Shown here: piece after piece, positions 25,329 to 34,049 of the stretch
How positions within the stretch are numbered: the stretch's first letter is position 1
Layout: each line of letters starts with the position of its first letter
Origin: Acidobacteria bacterium SCN 69-37
Lineage (GTDB): Bacteria; Acidobacteriota; Vicinamibacteria; Vicinamibacterales; SCN-69-37
Direction of reading: 5' to 3'
Length of the DNA: 64,000 nt
NCBI GenBank assembly: GCA_001724025.1
Contig: MEDJ01000004.1
Span: forward strand, 1 to 64,000
Notes under the pieces: model-generated
Databases searched by the model: none
Seen by the model: only the letters and a program-made list of their open reading frames with translations
Told to the model about the DNA's origin: nothing
Made by a program: the position numbers and the translations under genes

Positions 25329-25985
25329 TCAGTCGACGCGGGCGACGGCCGCGGACCGATCCGACATGAAGAGCAGGCGCTGCACCTGCGGTTCGATCAG
25401 CGCGGCCAGTTCGAATGCCTGGGCGGCCGCGCGCACCTCACCCTCGGGATCCCGCGCGATCGGGACGGTCACGCGCACGAGTGCGGCGTCGTTGCGACGT
25501 GCGCGCAGCGTATCGATCACGGCGTGCAGACGGGCGCGGTATTCCTCGCCCTCGATTCGCGCCTGTGTCTGATACCAATACACGACCAGCAGCCGTTCGC
25601 GACCTTTGCGGATGATCACGCGGCGCACGTATCCGTCGCCGAACGCGACGCGCTCGACGAGATCCATCGTCCAGCCGGAGCCGGGCATGCAGTTGAGCGG
25701 CGAATGAATCGCGGCGCCCTGGTGCTGCGACCGGTGATAGCCGACGTACACGTTCGCCTGGCGCGCTGCGTCGAGGGCATAGGCCCTGTTGATGTAGTCG
25801 TCGACGCCGAGTGCTGACACCACGTCGGACGTGAAGGCCGCGCCCGGGCGGCCGTGCCAGGCCCCGACAGTGAATGGCACGTCCTCGAGCGGAGCCACCT
25901 CGATGACGGGCGTGGCCTCGGTCTGCCACCGGACGAGCCCGGCAATCGCCACCAGTCCGATGAGCACCAGCAATCGGCGGGTCAC
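25329..25985 (-). CDS. EpsI domain protein (exosortase-associated)
   Basis: A 218-aa protein with one N-terminal helix (LLVLIGLVAIAGLV) and the EpsI core: VGAWHG, YRSQHQG-type strand, AAIHSPLNCMPGSGW and RLLVVYWYQTQ. EpsI proteins are encoded with, or fused to, exosortases and support polysaccharide export or protein sorting. The GTG at 25985 overlaps the exosortase stop (GTGA). Confidence 0.87.
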   Translation of the reverse strand: MTRRLLVLIGLVAIAGLVRWQTEATPVIEVAPLEDVPFTVGAWHGRPGAAFTSDVVSALGVDDYINRAYALDAARQANVYVGYHRSQHQGAAIHSPLNCMPGSGWTMDLVERVAFGDGYVRRVIIRKGRERLLVVYWYQTQARIEGEEYRARLHAVIDTLRARRNDAALVRVTVPIARDPEGEVRAAAQAFELAALIEPQVQRLLFMSDRSAAVARVD

Positions 25986-26878
25986 ACCGGCTCCCCGGCG
26001 ACTGCCCCGGCCCGCCCGCCGGGCCACGCCGACGAGGCGCGATCGACAGCCGCAATCAACAGCAGTGCCGTGCCGAAGAAGATCCAGCCGGCCACCGCGT
26101 GCAGCGGCCCCAGCGCCGCGTCTGCGCCGAACCGGTGCGCCACCAGTCCCGAGGCGGCCACGCGGAGGCCATTGGCCACGATGACCGCCGGCAAGACGGA
26201 TATCAGCACCAGCGATCGCGCCGCCAGGGACGGTCGCGCAAGATAGCCGTACACGAGCGCCAGTGTGCCGAGCGACATCAGGGACCTGACGCCGCTGCAC
26301 GCCTCGGCCACCTCGAGCGTGGCCTGCGGCAGGTAGATGACGTTCCCCTCGCGAATCGCCGGCACCTGCGCAAGATCGAGCAGGCCGACACCGAGACGGC
26401 TGGCCACCAACTGCAGCGGCAGCGCGATCTCGTTGAAGATGAGAGCCGGCAGCGGAATGGCCAGCGCGACGAGCACGAACGGGAACGCGCACGCGCGCAG
26501 GTGACGCCAGCCGAACAGGTAGACGAGGGCGCCGGCCATCACGACCAGCAGCGACACACGCGTGAGGAAGAACTCGAACGCCGTCTGCCCGAGCAGGTAG
26601 AGCAGCAGACCGGCGGCGACCATCCAGGCGCCGAACGCCGACGGGCGGACCGGCAGGTCCCGCAGGCGATCGCGACGCTGCCAGACGAGCCAGGCCACGA
26701 ACGGCGGCACGAGGATGCCGTGAGCGTAGTTGTCGTCAGTGATCCAGTCCGAGGCCAGACCGACGAGCGTGGGGCCGTAGAGCCCCAGCAGCCCGATCAC
26801 GAACACTACGCACGGCCAGCGGCGAACCGGATCGACCGGCCCGTCGCCGCCGGAGATCGCCCCGTCGCAGGCACGCAT
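25982..26878 (-). CDS. Exosortase (PEP-CTERM sorting protease)
   Basis: A 298-aa polytopic protein with about eight helices and the exosortase catalytic set: Cys194 in EACSGVRSL, Arg239 in ANGLRV, and His260 in GPLHAVAGW. It would cleave the C-terminal PEP-CTERM signal of exported proteins at the inner membrane. A matching substrate gene lies immediately upstream (VPEPSTL), and EpsI follows. The variety cannot be named from sequence alone. ATG at 26878; an upstream extension is not conserved. Confidence 0.9.
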   Translation of the reverse strand: MRACDGAISGGDGPVDPVRRWPCVVFVIGLLGLYGPTLVGLASDWITDDNYAHGILVPPFVAWLVWQRRDRLRDLPVRPSAFGAWMVAAGLLLYLLGQTAFEFFLTRVSLLVVMAGALVYLFGWRHLRACAFPFVLVALAIPLPALIFNEIALPLQLVASRLGVGLLDLAQVPAIREGNVIYLPQATLEVAEACSGVRSLMSLGTLALVYGYLARPSLAARSLVLISVLPAVIVANGLRVAASGLVAHRFGADAALGPLHAVAGWIFFGTALLLIAAVDRASSAWPGGRAGAVAGEPV

Positions 26879-26898
26879 GGAGAAACCTGCAGGCGATT

Positions 26899-28068
26899 CT
26901 ACGGCTTGGGTGTGCGCTTCCGCAGGTACCGCGCCAGGCCTGTCGCGCCAAGTCCCACGAGAATCAGCGTGCTGGGTTCGGGCACGGGCACCGGCGGCGT
27001 CTCGGGATCCCACGGATCCGGGCCAGGACCGGGACCCGGACCAGGACCAGGGCCGGGATCAGGGTTCGGACCGGGACCGGGACCGGGGCCGGGATTGGGC
27101 TTCGGGCCCGGATCCGGCGTCGGGTTCGGGCCGGGATCAGGCGTTGGGCCAGGATCCGGGTTCGGGCCGGGATTCGGATTCGGGTCCGGATCGGGGTTCG
27201 GCGTGGGATTCGGATCGGGCGCCGGGTCCGGATCGGGATTGGCATCGGGGCTCGTGCCGGGATCGTCGACCGACGGGTCAACAACTGGCTCCGTACGCGG
27301 GTTGCGGCCGGGCGGTACGACCACGAACGATCCGGGACCGCTGGTCGATGGCGGGAGCACCGCTGTCGACTGCGACTGGGGCACCGGCAGCGGCGCGGAC
27401 GACTGCGCCACGCTCGTGCCCACAGCGGACGGATCGTCAATCGGCGGCAGGGCCGCCATCAGGCTCGGCTCGCCGAGCGAGTCCAGTTCGTGCGCCGGCG
27501 GCTCGCGATCGGAGACGGGCGTCATTGGCGCAATCGACACGTTGTTTCCGCACCGCGCGCGCACCATCGTCGTGCCATCGGTCAACACCCGCTCACCCAC
27601 GCGCAGCGTCACCGGCTTCTTCGTCCAGTAGATGTCGTTGCCGATGCGATACGACACGTGCGCCTGGATCGGCTCATGCAGATATTCGACGCGCATCCGG
27701 CCGGTGTCGAGCCCGGCGTAGTGTGCCGCCACGACGGCGTCGGCTTCCATCCAGCGCGCCAGCTCACCCGGCGTCTGCGCACCGCCGGGAATGACCGAAT
27801 GGCGATAGACGAGGCGACGCTCGCCAGCGACATCCGTGGCTGCGCCCGTGTGCTCTCCGCCGATATCAGCGGCCGGCCCGTGCGAGCCGGCAGGGTCAGG
27901 CGGCGATGTCCGGCGCCCCGGCGCGGCCGACCAGAAGAAGGCAGCCAGAACGAGGGCTGCCACACAGGCCACGGCCCCGAGCGCAATCGCGCGGGATCGG
28001 GCCACCGATCGGGGTGAACGTGGAGATGACGCGGGTCTGGGCTGCGAAGGAGGCACGTCGGAATTCAC
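26899..28068 (-). CDS. PEP-CTERM protein with long Pro/Asp/Gly/Asn repeat
   Basis: With the GTG at 28068 this is a 389-aa protein: an N-terminal membrane segment (AIALGAVACVAALVLAAFFW), a folded region of about 150 residues of unknown type containing RIGNDIYWTKKPVTLRVGE, then about 90 residues of alternating PDPNPGP-type dipeptides, and a C-terminal VPEPSTLILVGLGATG helix followed by RYLRKR. The last part is a canonical PEP-CTERM sorting signal. The Pro repeat probably forms an extended stalk. Longer GTG starts exist up to 28128. Its stop is 20 bp from the exosortase start. Confidence 0.82.
   Translation of the reverse strand: MNSDVPPSQPRPASSPRSPRSVARSRAIALGAVACVAALVLAAFFWSAAPGRRTSPPDPAGSHGPAADIGGEHTGAATDVAGERRLVYRHSVIPGGAQTPGELARWMEADAVVAAHYAGLDTGRMRVEYLHEPIQAHVSYRIGNDIYWTKKPVTLRVGERVLTDGTTMVRARCGNNVSIAPMTPVSDREPPAHELDSLGEPSLMAALPPIDDPSAVGTSVAQSSAPLPVPQSQSTAVLPPSTSGPGSFVVVPPGRNPRTEPVVDPSVDDPGTSPDANPDPDPAPDPNPTPNPDPDPNPNPGPNPDPGPTPDPGPNPTPDPGPKPNPGPGPGPGPNPDPGPGPGPGPGPGPDPWDPETPPVPVPEPSTLILVGLGATGLARYLRKRTPKP
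26985..27255 (-). repeat. Pro-dipeptide coding repeat
   Basis: Within the PEP-CTERM gene a roughly 6-bp period (GGACCG, GGATCG and GGGTTC variants on the plus strand) encodes Pro alternating with Gly, Asp, Asn, Thr, Ala or Lys. Such hexamer tracts are prone to slippage in multiples of two codons, which would change stalk length without breaking the frame. Confidence 0.75.
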
Positions 28069-28186
28069 GAGACCCCGCCTCGCAACGTCCGTACCCGCCA
28101 GCGCGTTCACGCAACTGCACGGATCCACACCAGCGCCGCATCACCTGGCTCGTGACGACACCCGGATCGATCACAAAAATGTTGTT

Positions 28187-28206
28187 CGATTTCAGTTGCG
28201 AAATCG
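28187..28206. other. Inverted repeat in AT-rich intergenic patch
   Basis: CGATTTC and GAAATCG form a perfect 7-bp inverted repeat with a 6-bp loop, 9 bp after the end of the metzincin gene (28215). On the minus strand it is followed after 7 bp by TTTTT, so it could end that transcript; it could equally be an operator for the PEP-CTERM gene, whose start lies about 120 bp on. Confidence 0.4.
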
Positions 28207-28214
28207 CATTGACC

Positions 28215-28940
28215 CTATTGCAGGAGACGCGCGTTCAGAACTGCTGTCTGCTCATTCGCGAATGCAATGGCCGCCCGATCGAAGTCGGTCAGATCCGATC
28301 CCACGCGCGGGTTCATGACCGACGGCCGCGACTCGACATGGTTGTAGCCGAGCGCGTGTCCGAGCTCGTGCATGCGGAGGACGCGACGACGGCTCGAGTG
28401 GCTGTCGAACTCGTGATCGAGCACGACCAGCCCGGAGGTAATCACCCCGTCCCTGGCGGTCCGTCCACCGAACCCGAGCGTGCCCGACCGCTCCTGCACG
28501 CCGGCAAACCGGCCCACCACGACCGTGCCGCGCCTGAACAGCCGCACGGACTGCCCCGCGGCCACCGGCTCGACGGTCACCGACGCGAACGACGGCGTCC
28601 GTCCGTCGGTGAGGGTCGCGAGTGCCTCGGTCATGTCGGCCTCGAGCTGTGTCACGTCGTCCTGGCCGAGCATGGCGTCGGTGGCGACGGCCCCGGCGGC
28701 GATGTTGTCGGTGAAATCCATCACGGCTTCGAGAATCACGAGGTCCGGGGCCCGCTGCCACGCCTCGCGACGGCCCTTGCCGCCCTCGATCATCTCGCGC
28801 AGCGCGGCGTCGTCGGACGATGTCCAGGCGGTGCGCAGGGCCTCACGGGCGTGCGGCGCCGCGCCGGCCAGCAGGATGGCCGTCAGGCAGGCAACGAGAC
28901 ACCGCAGCGTCCGGACGTGCACGGGGGGTGGAACAGGCAA
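28215..28940 (-). CDS. Secreted metzincin-like zinc protease
   Basis: A 241-aa protein with a signal peptide (about residues 11-31) and HELGHALGYNH (191-201), an exact HExxHxxGxxH metzincin zinc site, followed by SVMNP (Met209), a fitting Met-turn. The preceding 150 residues show no further recognised domain. It should be an exported zinc-dependent protease of matrixin-like type. It lies upstream of the PEP-CTERM/exosortase genes on the same strand, but separated by an inverted repeat. Confidence 0.8.
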   Translation of the reverse strand: MPVPPPVHVRTLRCLVACLTAILLAGAAPHAREALRTAWTSSDDAALREMIEGGKGRREAWQRAPDLVILEAVMDFTDNIAAGAVATDAMLGQDDVTQLEADMTEALATLTDGRTPSFASVTVEPVAAGQSVRLFRRGTVVVGRFAGVQERSGTLGFGGRTARDGVITSGLVVLDHEFDSHSSRRRVLRMHELGHALGYNHVESRPSVMNPRVGSDLTDFDRAAIAFANEQTAVLNARLLQ

Positions 28941-29074
28941 GATCCGTGCGGACTCGTCCTGCCGGAATGTCGGCGCAATTCCCGCCGCTCCGCCCGGGAG
29001 CGTGGGTGCCGGACGTGCGAGTCTGACGTCGGAATTACAGAACGATCACTTCGACGCCGCCGCACCGTGACCGC

Positions 29075-30781
29075 TCAACCGTCGGCTGGCTCGGCGGGCG
29101 TACGTGTCGTGACGAGGATGGCGAGTACGATCGCGGCAATCCCGACAATCGCCGTGTAGATGAAGAAGGCGGCATAGCCGGCCCCGAGTGCCTCCGGGCT
29201 GACGCCCGATCGTTCCATCGCCTGGGTAAAGCTCGAGGTCCCCACATTCGCGAACAGCGGGTTCAGCCACCCGACGATGCCGCCGGCGTCGGCCGATCGG
29301 GCGCCGGCTTCGACGAGGCGCCCCGACTGCGAGGCCAGGAGCTTCCCCGGCAGCGCGTAGAGCGACGAAAACAGGGCGTACTGCGTGGCGGTGAAGCCCG
29401 CGGCGGTCAGGCTCGACATGTAGGCGATGAGGCAGGTGCCCGCGAACCCGCTCAGCACGTTCTCGATACCGATGGCCGCGTACAGCGCACCGACGTCCGG
29501 TCCAGTCGTGGCCAGCCACACGAACACCAGATTGCTCAGCGGCCCGACGATGGCGCCCGTCACCAGCGCGCGGGCCATCCCGAACCGCGCGATGCCGTAG
29601 CCTCCGGCGAACACCCCGGCCATCAGCGCCACCACGCCGAACACCTTGCGCACCTCCGCCACCTCGGCCAGCGTGAAGCCGACGTCGAGGTAGAACGGGT
29701 TCATGATGTTGAGCAGGAAATCGCTGAGCCGGTACAGGCAGAGCAGCGCCAGAATCGGCATCGCCCGCCGGCCGTAGCGGCGCGTGAAGTCGGCCAGCGG
29801 CTCGACGAGTGCGCTGGCGAGATACACGCCAGGACGGGTGCGCAGGCCGGGCACGGGGCTGATCGCCACGCCCACGATCACGAAGCCGACGATGACCGCG
29901 CCCATCTGGACCCAGACGCCCGCCGGTCCGCGCCAGAGCGTCGGCAGCCACGCCGCCAGATCGTCGAGCCCGATCGCCCCGGCCACGGCGGCCAGCGCCG
30001 TGACGTTGGCGGCCAGTCCCGATCCGAGCACGACGGCCGCGGCCGCCAGGACGCCGATCCGCACCGTCCACTCGATCGCATCGCGGGCCGGGGCCGACGG
30101 CACGCCTTCGAGCTGGAGTTCGCGCACGCGGTGCTCGGCCTCGCGCGGGGCGCCGAGCGTCGCGAGGACGGCCACCGCCATCAGGGCGGCCATGACGCCG
30201 TACGAGACGTTCCATCCATACGGCCCGGCCAGCAGCAGCGGCAGCGCGCCGGCCACGAGCGTGGCCACGCGATACCCCCACTGGTATGCCGCGGCCATCG
30301 CGCCCTGGCGCGATTCGCCGACGACCTCGATGCGCCACGCATCGATCGCGATGTCCTGCGTGGCCGACGCGAAGCCGACACACACGGCCAGCGCCGCCAT
30401 CGCCGCGAGCTCCGTCGACGGATCGCGCCCGGCCACCATCCACAACCCGGCCGTGATGAACAGCTGGCAGACGAGCATCCACGACCGGCGATGCCCGAGG
30501 GCGGCGGTGAGCCACGGCACGCGGGTCCGATCGACGAGCGGCGCCCACAGGAACTTGAGCGAATAGACGAGTGTGGTGAGACTGAAGAACCCGATGACCT
30601 CGAGCGTCAGCCCCTCGCTGCGGAGCCACGCCGACAACGTGTCGAAGATCAGCAGGAAGGGCAGGCCGGCGGCGAACCCGAGCACCATCATGATGAGCGT
30701 CGGGCGTTCGAGGTAGACGCCCAGCGCGTGGCGCGTGCTGCCGTCAGGGGTCCGGCCGGCGGCGGCCTGCGGAGATGTCAC
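29075..30781 (-). CDS. AmpG-like MFS transporter
   Basis: A 568-aa polytopic protein with the AmpG hallmarks FAAGLPFLLIFDTLSAWLR and FFSLTTLVYSLKFLWAPLVDR near the N-terminus and QDIAIDAWRIEVV in the fifth helix region. Characterised AmpG imports anhydromuropeptides for peptidoglycan recycling. At 568 aa it is longer than the roughly 490-aa E. coli protein because of an enlarged central loop (about residues 215-330) that contains extra hydrophobic segments. The GTG start has no clear ribosome site. Confidence 0.87.
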   Translation of the reverse strand: MTSPQAAAGRTPDGSTRHALGVYLERPTLIMMVLGFAAGLPFLLIFDTLSAWLRSEGLTLEVIGFFSLTTLVYSLKFLWAPLVDRTRVPWLTAALGHRRSWMLVCQLFITAGLWMVAGRDPSTELAAMAALAVCVGFASATQDIAIDAWRIEVVGESRQGAMAAAYQWGYRVATLVAGALPLLLAGPYGWNVSYGVMAALMAVAVLATLGAPREAEHRVRELQLEGVPSAPARDAIEWTVRIGVLAAAAVVLGSGLAANVTALAAVAGAIGLDDLAAWLPTLWRGPAGVWVQMGAVIVGFVIVGVAISPVPGLRTRPGVYLASALVEPLADFTRRYGRRAMPILALLCLYRLSDFLLNIMNPFYLDVGFTLAEVAEVRKVFGVVALMAGVFAGGYGIARFGMARALVTGAIVGPLSNLVFVWLATTGPDVGALYAAIGIENVLSGFAGTCLIAYMSSLTAAGFTATQYALFSSLYALPGKLLASQSGRLVEAGARSADAGGIVGWLNPLFANVGTSSFTQAMERSGVSPEALGAGYAAFFIYTAIVGIAAIVLAILVTTRTPAEPADG

Positions 30782-30822
30782 CGGCGGATGCTACACGAAA
30801 GTGCGCGGCAGGTGCCTGCGTC

Positions 30823-31977
30823 TCACGACGGACCCGCGTCACTGGCGGCGAGCAGCGCGATCAACTCCTCGCCGTATGCCTGACGTCGCCACGGCCCGAG
30901 ATCGACGACCTCGGCGAGATCGTCGACCGTGCGCGGCGGCCGGCGCGCCATGGCGCGCAGCGCGGCCCGCGGCACGATCACGTCAGACTCGACGCCCCGC
31001 TGCCGTGCCCGCGCCTTTCGCCACGCGTGCAGCTTCTCGTACCGTTCCATGACGTCGTCGGGTTCCCGATCGAGCGCGGGGCGTTCGGGCGGCGGCGCCT
31101 GCGCAGCGTCCTGCATGACCCGGAGCAGATGACGACCGTGGCGCTGCACCTGGATGGGCGAGAGGCCGCCGATGCGCGCCAGGTCGCTGGCCTTCACCGG
31201 CGCGTGGCGCGCCAGCGCGAGCAGCGACGCCTCGCTCATCACCTTGAACGGCGGGCGATCGCCCCGTTCGGCCTGCGCCTCACGCCAGGCAAACAGCGCC
31301 TGGAGCACGGCCGCGCGTGACGGCGTGAGATCGAGCGCGCCCTTCACGCGCCAGAACGCCATCGGATCCGGTCCGGTCCCGTTGCGCTCGACACGCACGC
31401 GCGCGAGACGCGCAAACTCCTCGTGCGCCTCGGGCCAGTAGCCCGACTGGTCGAGCGCCTCGAACTGCTTCGCGCGCAGCGCGGCGAGGTAGCGCGTGTC
31501 GAACCGCGCGTAGTCGAGCATCTCGGCGGTGAGCGGCCGTCGGCCCCAGTCGGCGCGCTGGAACTTCTTGTCGAGCGTCACCGCGAACTGGGTCTCGAGG
31601 ATCGCGGCCAGTCCGACCTGCGGCCAGCCGAGCGTGCGGGCCGCGGTCATCGTGTCGAAGATGTTCGCGAACGAGAAACCGAAGTCGCGTGACAACGACA
31701 GGAGATCGTTCTCGGCCGCGTGGAGAATCTTCTCCTGCGACGGGCTGGCGAACACGGGCGCGAGTGCGTGCAGATCGGGCAGCGCGATCGGATCGACGAT
31801 GAAGTCGCCGGCCGGGATCGAGAACTGGATCAGGCACACGCGCTCGCGATACGCGTGCAGGCTGTTCGATTCGGTGTCGACGGCCACGGTCGGGCTGTCG
31901 GCCAGCAGACCGACGAGCCGATCGAGCGCATCGGCCGTGGCCACGAACACGGGAGGCGGGGGCGTCGGGGACGACAT
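30823..31977 (-). CDS. rnd: Ribonuclease D
   Basis: A 384-aa protein with a DEDDy 3'-5' exonuclease domain: AVDTESN (Asp34, Glu36), HAAENDLLSL (Asp91), and YARFD (Tyr156, Asp160). An HRDC domain follows at about 205-285 and a second helical region to the C-terminus, the same order as E. coli RNase D. It trims tRNA and other small RNA 3' ends in the cytoplasm. ATG at 31977. Confidence 0.92.
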   Translation of the reverse strand: MSSPTPPPPVFVATADALDRLVGLLADSPTVAVDTESNSLHAYRERVCLIQFSIPAGDFIVDPIALPDLHALAPVFASPSQEKILHAAENDLLSLSRDFGFSFANIFDTMTAARTLGWPQVGLAAILETQFAVTLDKKFQRADWGRRPLTAEMLDYARFDTRYLAALRAKQFEALDQSGYWPEAHEEFARLARVRVERNGTGPDPMAFWRVKGALDLTPSRAAVLQALFAWREAQAERGDRPPFKVMSEASLLALARHAPVKASDLARIGGLSPIQVQRHGRHLLRVMQDAAQAPPPERPALDREPDDVMERYEKLHAWRKARARQRGVESDVIVPRAALRAMARRPPRTVDDLAEVVDLGPWRRQAYGEELIALLAASDAGPS

Positions 31978-34028
31978 GAGCGGCTACAGCGTACCCGATG
32001 TCGCCGGCGCACCGACGCGGCGGCGGGAACCCATGGCCCCGCGTGCTCGTCCCTTCCGGGGAACGGCACCCGATTCCGTTCCCGGAGGCTTTCATGACCG
32101 ATGTGCACACCCCGTCGCCTGTCCAGGCACCCACCTCGACGACGCTCGTGAACTGGACGACGGCGATCTACGCGCTGCACGCGTTCAGCCTGGTGGTCGG
32201 GATCGTGACGACGGCGACGATCATCGGTTCGTTCCTGCTGGGCCTGCCGTCGCTCCTGGCCGTCGTGCTGAACTACGTGAAGCGCGGCGACGTGCGCGGC
32301 ACCTGGCTCGACTCGCACTTCCGCTGGCAGATCCGCACGTTCTGGTACGGCCTGCTGTGGGTGAGCCTCTGCCTCCTGTTCGTCGTGTTCACGCTCGGCA
32401 TCGGCATCCTCATCGTCTGGCTGCCGGCCGCCATCGTCGCGCTGTGGTTCGTGTACCGGATCGTGCGGGGCTGGCTGCGGCTGGCCGCGGGTCGGCCGAT
32501 GTACGCGTGAGGCACGACGCCGGCCTCGGCGAGCCGGCTCGACGACACGCGATCGACACACCCAGATGTCGAACATCCCGCCGGTCCCGGTGCGCACGTA
32601 GCTCGCGCGAAACGCCTGCGTGAACGCCTCGGGAAACAGCCGCTGCCCGGAGTACGCGTTCCGCAACCCGAACGGATCGCCACCGGGCAGCGCCCAGCGA
32701 TCCACTGGACAACGCCCGATCTCGTCGACCAGTGTCGCCGGAAACGGCAGGCCGGCGGCCTGGCGATCCATCAACGTGGCGGCATCGAAGAGATAGGGGC
32801 TGCCACGTTCGATGGCCACGGGTCTCGCAAACGATCCGCGATAGTGGTCGCTGTATCCGATCGCGATGTCACGCCCGTCGTCTGCCGTGATGGCGCGGAC
32901 GTCGGCTTCGGCCGCGCGATCGATGGGACTCCATCCGAACCGCGCCGTATACGCGGTCTGCACGACAGCGACGAGGCCGATTGTGACGATCGCGACGTCG
33001 CGCATCGTCACTCGGCGTGTGCCTGGCGCGATCGCGCGAGCGGCAATGATGGGCGCGAAGGGCAGGAAGTGGTACGCCCCGGCACCGATCTTCGCGGCCA
33101 CGACAGCCGTTCCCGCGATGGCCGCGACCAGCGCCGCGTCGACCGCCGCGCCCTCGCGCCAGGCACGCCGCTGGAACGTCGGCCCGGCCACCATCAGCAG
33201 CAGGAGCGCCCACTGCACCTGGGTGACGAGACGCCTGGGAACGATGTCGTGCGTCGAGGTCACGGCCAGCACGTCGATGTAGCCAGACAACGAGACGAGC
33301 GGGTGCACGAACGGCACAAGTCCCACAGCCACGGCCGTCAGCATCGCCGTCAGCAGCCACGCCCGGTGTCGCTGGTGCAGCGCGTACGCGGCGATAGGCA
33401 GAAGACAGAGGGCTGCGCTGAGCTTCAGGTTCAAGACGACGCCGGCGGCCGCGCCAGCGAGTACGGCCCCCGCGAGACTCGCCATACCGATCCCGCCGAT
33501 CGCCAGCGGCACGCACAGCAGCAGGAACGGCTCGGCGCGAATCCACAGGCTGGCCGCACCGAACGCCAGGTACAGCACCAGCAGCACGCCCACGGCCGCC
33601 GGCCATCGTTCGCCGCGGCGTCGCTGGTGCAGCGCCACGACGCCCACGCCCGCCAGTGTGGCGAGCACGGCCAGCAGACGCATCGACTGCGCCGTGGCGC
33701 CGAACAGCGTGCTCCAGAGACCCGTGGCCATGTACGTGGCCGGGCCGTACGGCAGGGCCCGCAGCGGGTCGCCGTACAGCACGTCACCCCTGGCCAGTGC
33801 GGCGCCCCCCGAGACGATGGCGGGCTCGATGTGATCGCTGTAGGCGCCCACGGCCACGGCGGCCGCGACCAGCCCGCCGTAGGCAACGAACGGAATGGCC
33901 AGCCACAGCCGGCGTACGTGTGTTCCCGGCCGAAGGCGCTCGATGATCGCCACGAGCGCCAGCGCCGGGACAGCCGCCAGGAGGGGATGGGCGGTCAGTT
34001 CCGCCCGGGCCAGCAGCAGCCACTCCAT
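31830..34028 (-). CDS. Polytopic GT39-like membrane protein with unstopped C-terminal extension
   Basis: From the ATG at 34028 a 500-residue polytopic protein is read with about ten helices, an early extracytoplasmic segment GDVLYGDPLRALPYGPATYMA and a C-terminal soluble part ending GGMFDIWVC; this layout resembles GT39/ArnT-like lipid-linked sugar transferases. After about residue 503 (32520) the frame continues without a stop for another 229 Arg/Pro-rich residues, antisense to the DUF4870 gene and into the 5' end of rnd. The extension is probably not functional, so the true 3' end is uncertain. No stop occurs near 32520 in this frame. Confidence 0.6.
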   Translation of the reverse strand: MEWLLLARAELTAHPLLAAVPALALVAIIERLRPGTHVRRLWLAIPFVAYGGLVAAAVAVGAYSDHIEPAIVSGGAALARGDVLYGDPLRALPYGPATYMATGLWSTLFGATAQSMRLLAVLATLAGVGVVALHQRRRGERWPAAVGVLLVLYLAFGAASLWIRAEPFLLLCVPLAIGGIGMASLAGAVLAGAAAGVVLNLKLSAALCLLPIAAYALHQRHRAWLLTAMLTAVAVGLVPFVHPLVSLSGYIDVLAVTSTHDIVPRRLVTQVQWALLLLMVAGPTFQRRAWREGAAVDAALVAAIAGTAVVAAKIGAGAYHFLPFAPIIAARAIAPGTRRVTMRDVAIVTIGLVAVVQTAYTARFGWSPIDRAAEADVRAITADDGRDIAIGYSDHYRGSFARPVAIERGSPYLFDAATLMDRQAAGLPFPATLVDEIGRCPVDRWALPGGDPFGLRNAYSGQRLFPEAFTQAFRASYVRTGTGGMFDIWVCRSRVVEPARRGRRRASRVHRPTRGQPQPAPHDPVHEPQRDDGGRQPDDEDADAEREHDEQEAEAHPQQAVPERADLPAEVRVEPGAAHVAALHVVQHDGQERRQAQQERTDDRRRRHDPDHQAERVQRVDRRRPVHERRRGGCLDRRRGVHIGHESLRERNRVPFPGRDEHAGPWVPAAASVRRRHRVRCSRSCRPRRPRLPCSWPRPMRSIGSSVCWPTARPWPSTPNRTACTRIASACA
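32094..32510 (+). CDS. DUF4870-type small membrane protein
   Basis: A 138-aa protein with three to four helices and the DUF4870 pattern: a helix ending in PSLLAVVLNYVKRGDVRGTWLDSHF and then RWQIRTFWYGLLW. The ATG at 32094 follows GGAGG with 7-bp spacing, a strong signal. Function unknown. It lies wholly antisense to the C-terminal extension of the GT39-like frame. Confidence 0.85.
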   Translation: MTDVHTPSPVQAPTSTTLVNWTTAIYALHAFSLVVGIVTTATIIGSFLLGLPSLLAVVLNYVKRGDVRGTWLDSHFRWQIRTFWYGLLWVSLCLLFVVFTLGIGILIVWLPAAIVALWFVYRIVRGWLRLAAGRPMYA

Positions 34029-34049
34029 GTGTCGCGATACCTTATCGCG

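Noticed and set aside
26985-27255. Repeated GGGACCGGGACC-like units as a CRISPR or satellite array
   Set aside because: No spacers; the units keep the reading frame of the PEP-CTERM gene and encode Pro dipeptides.
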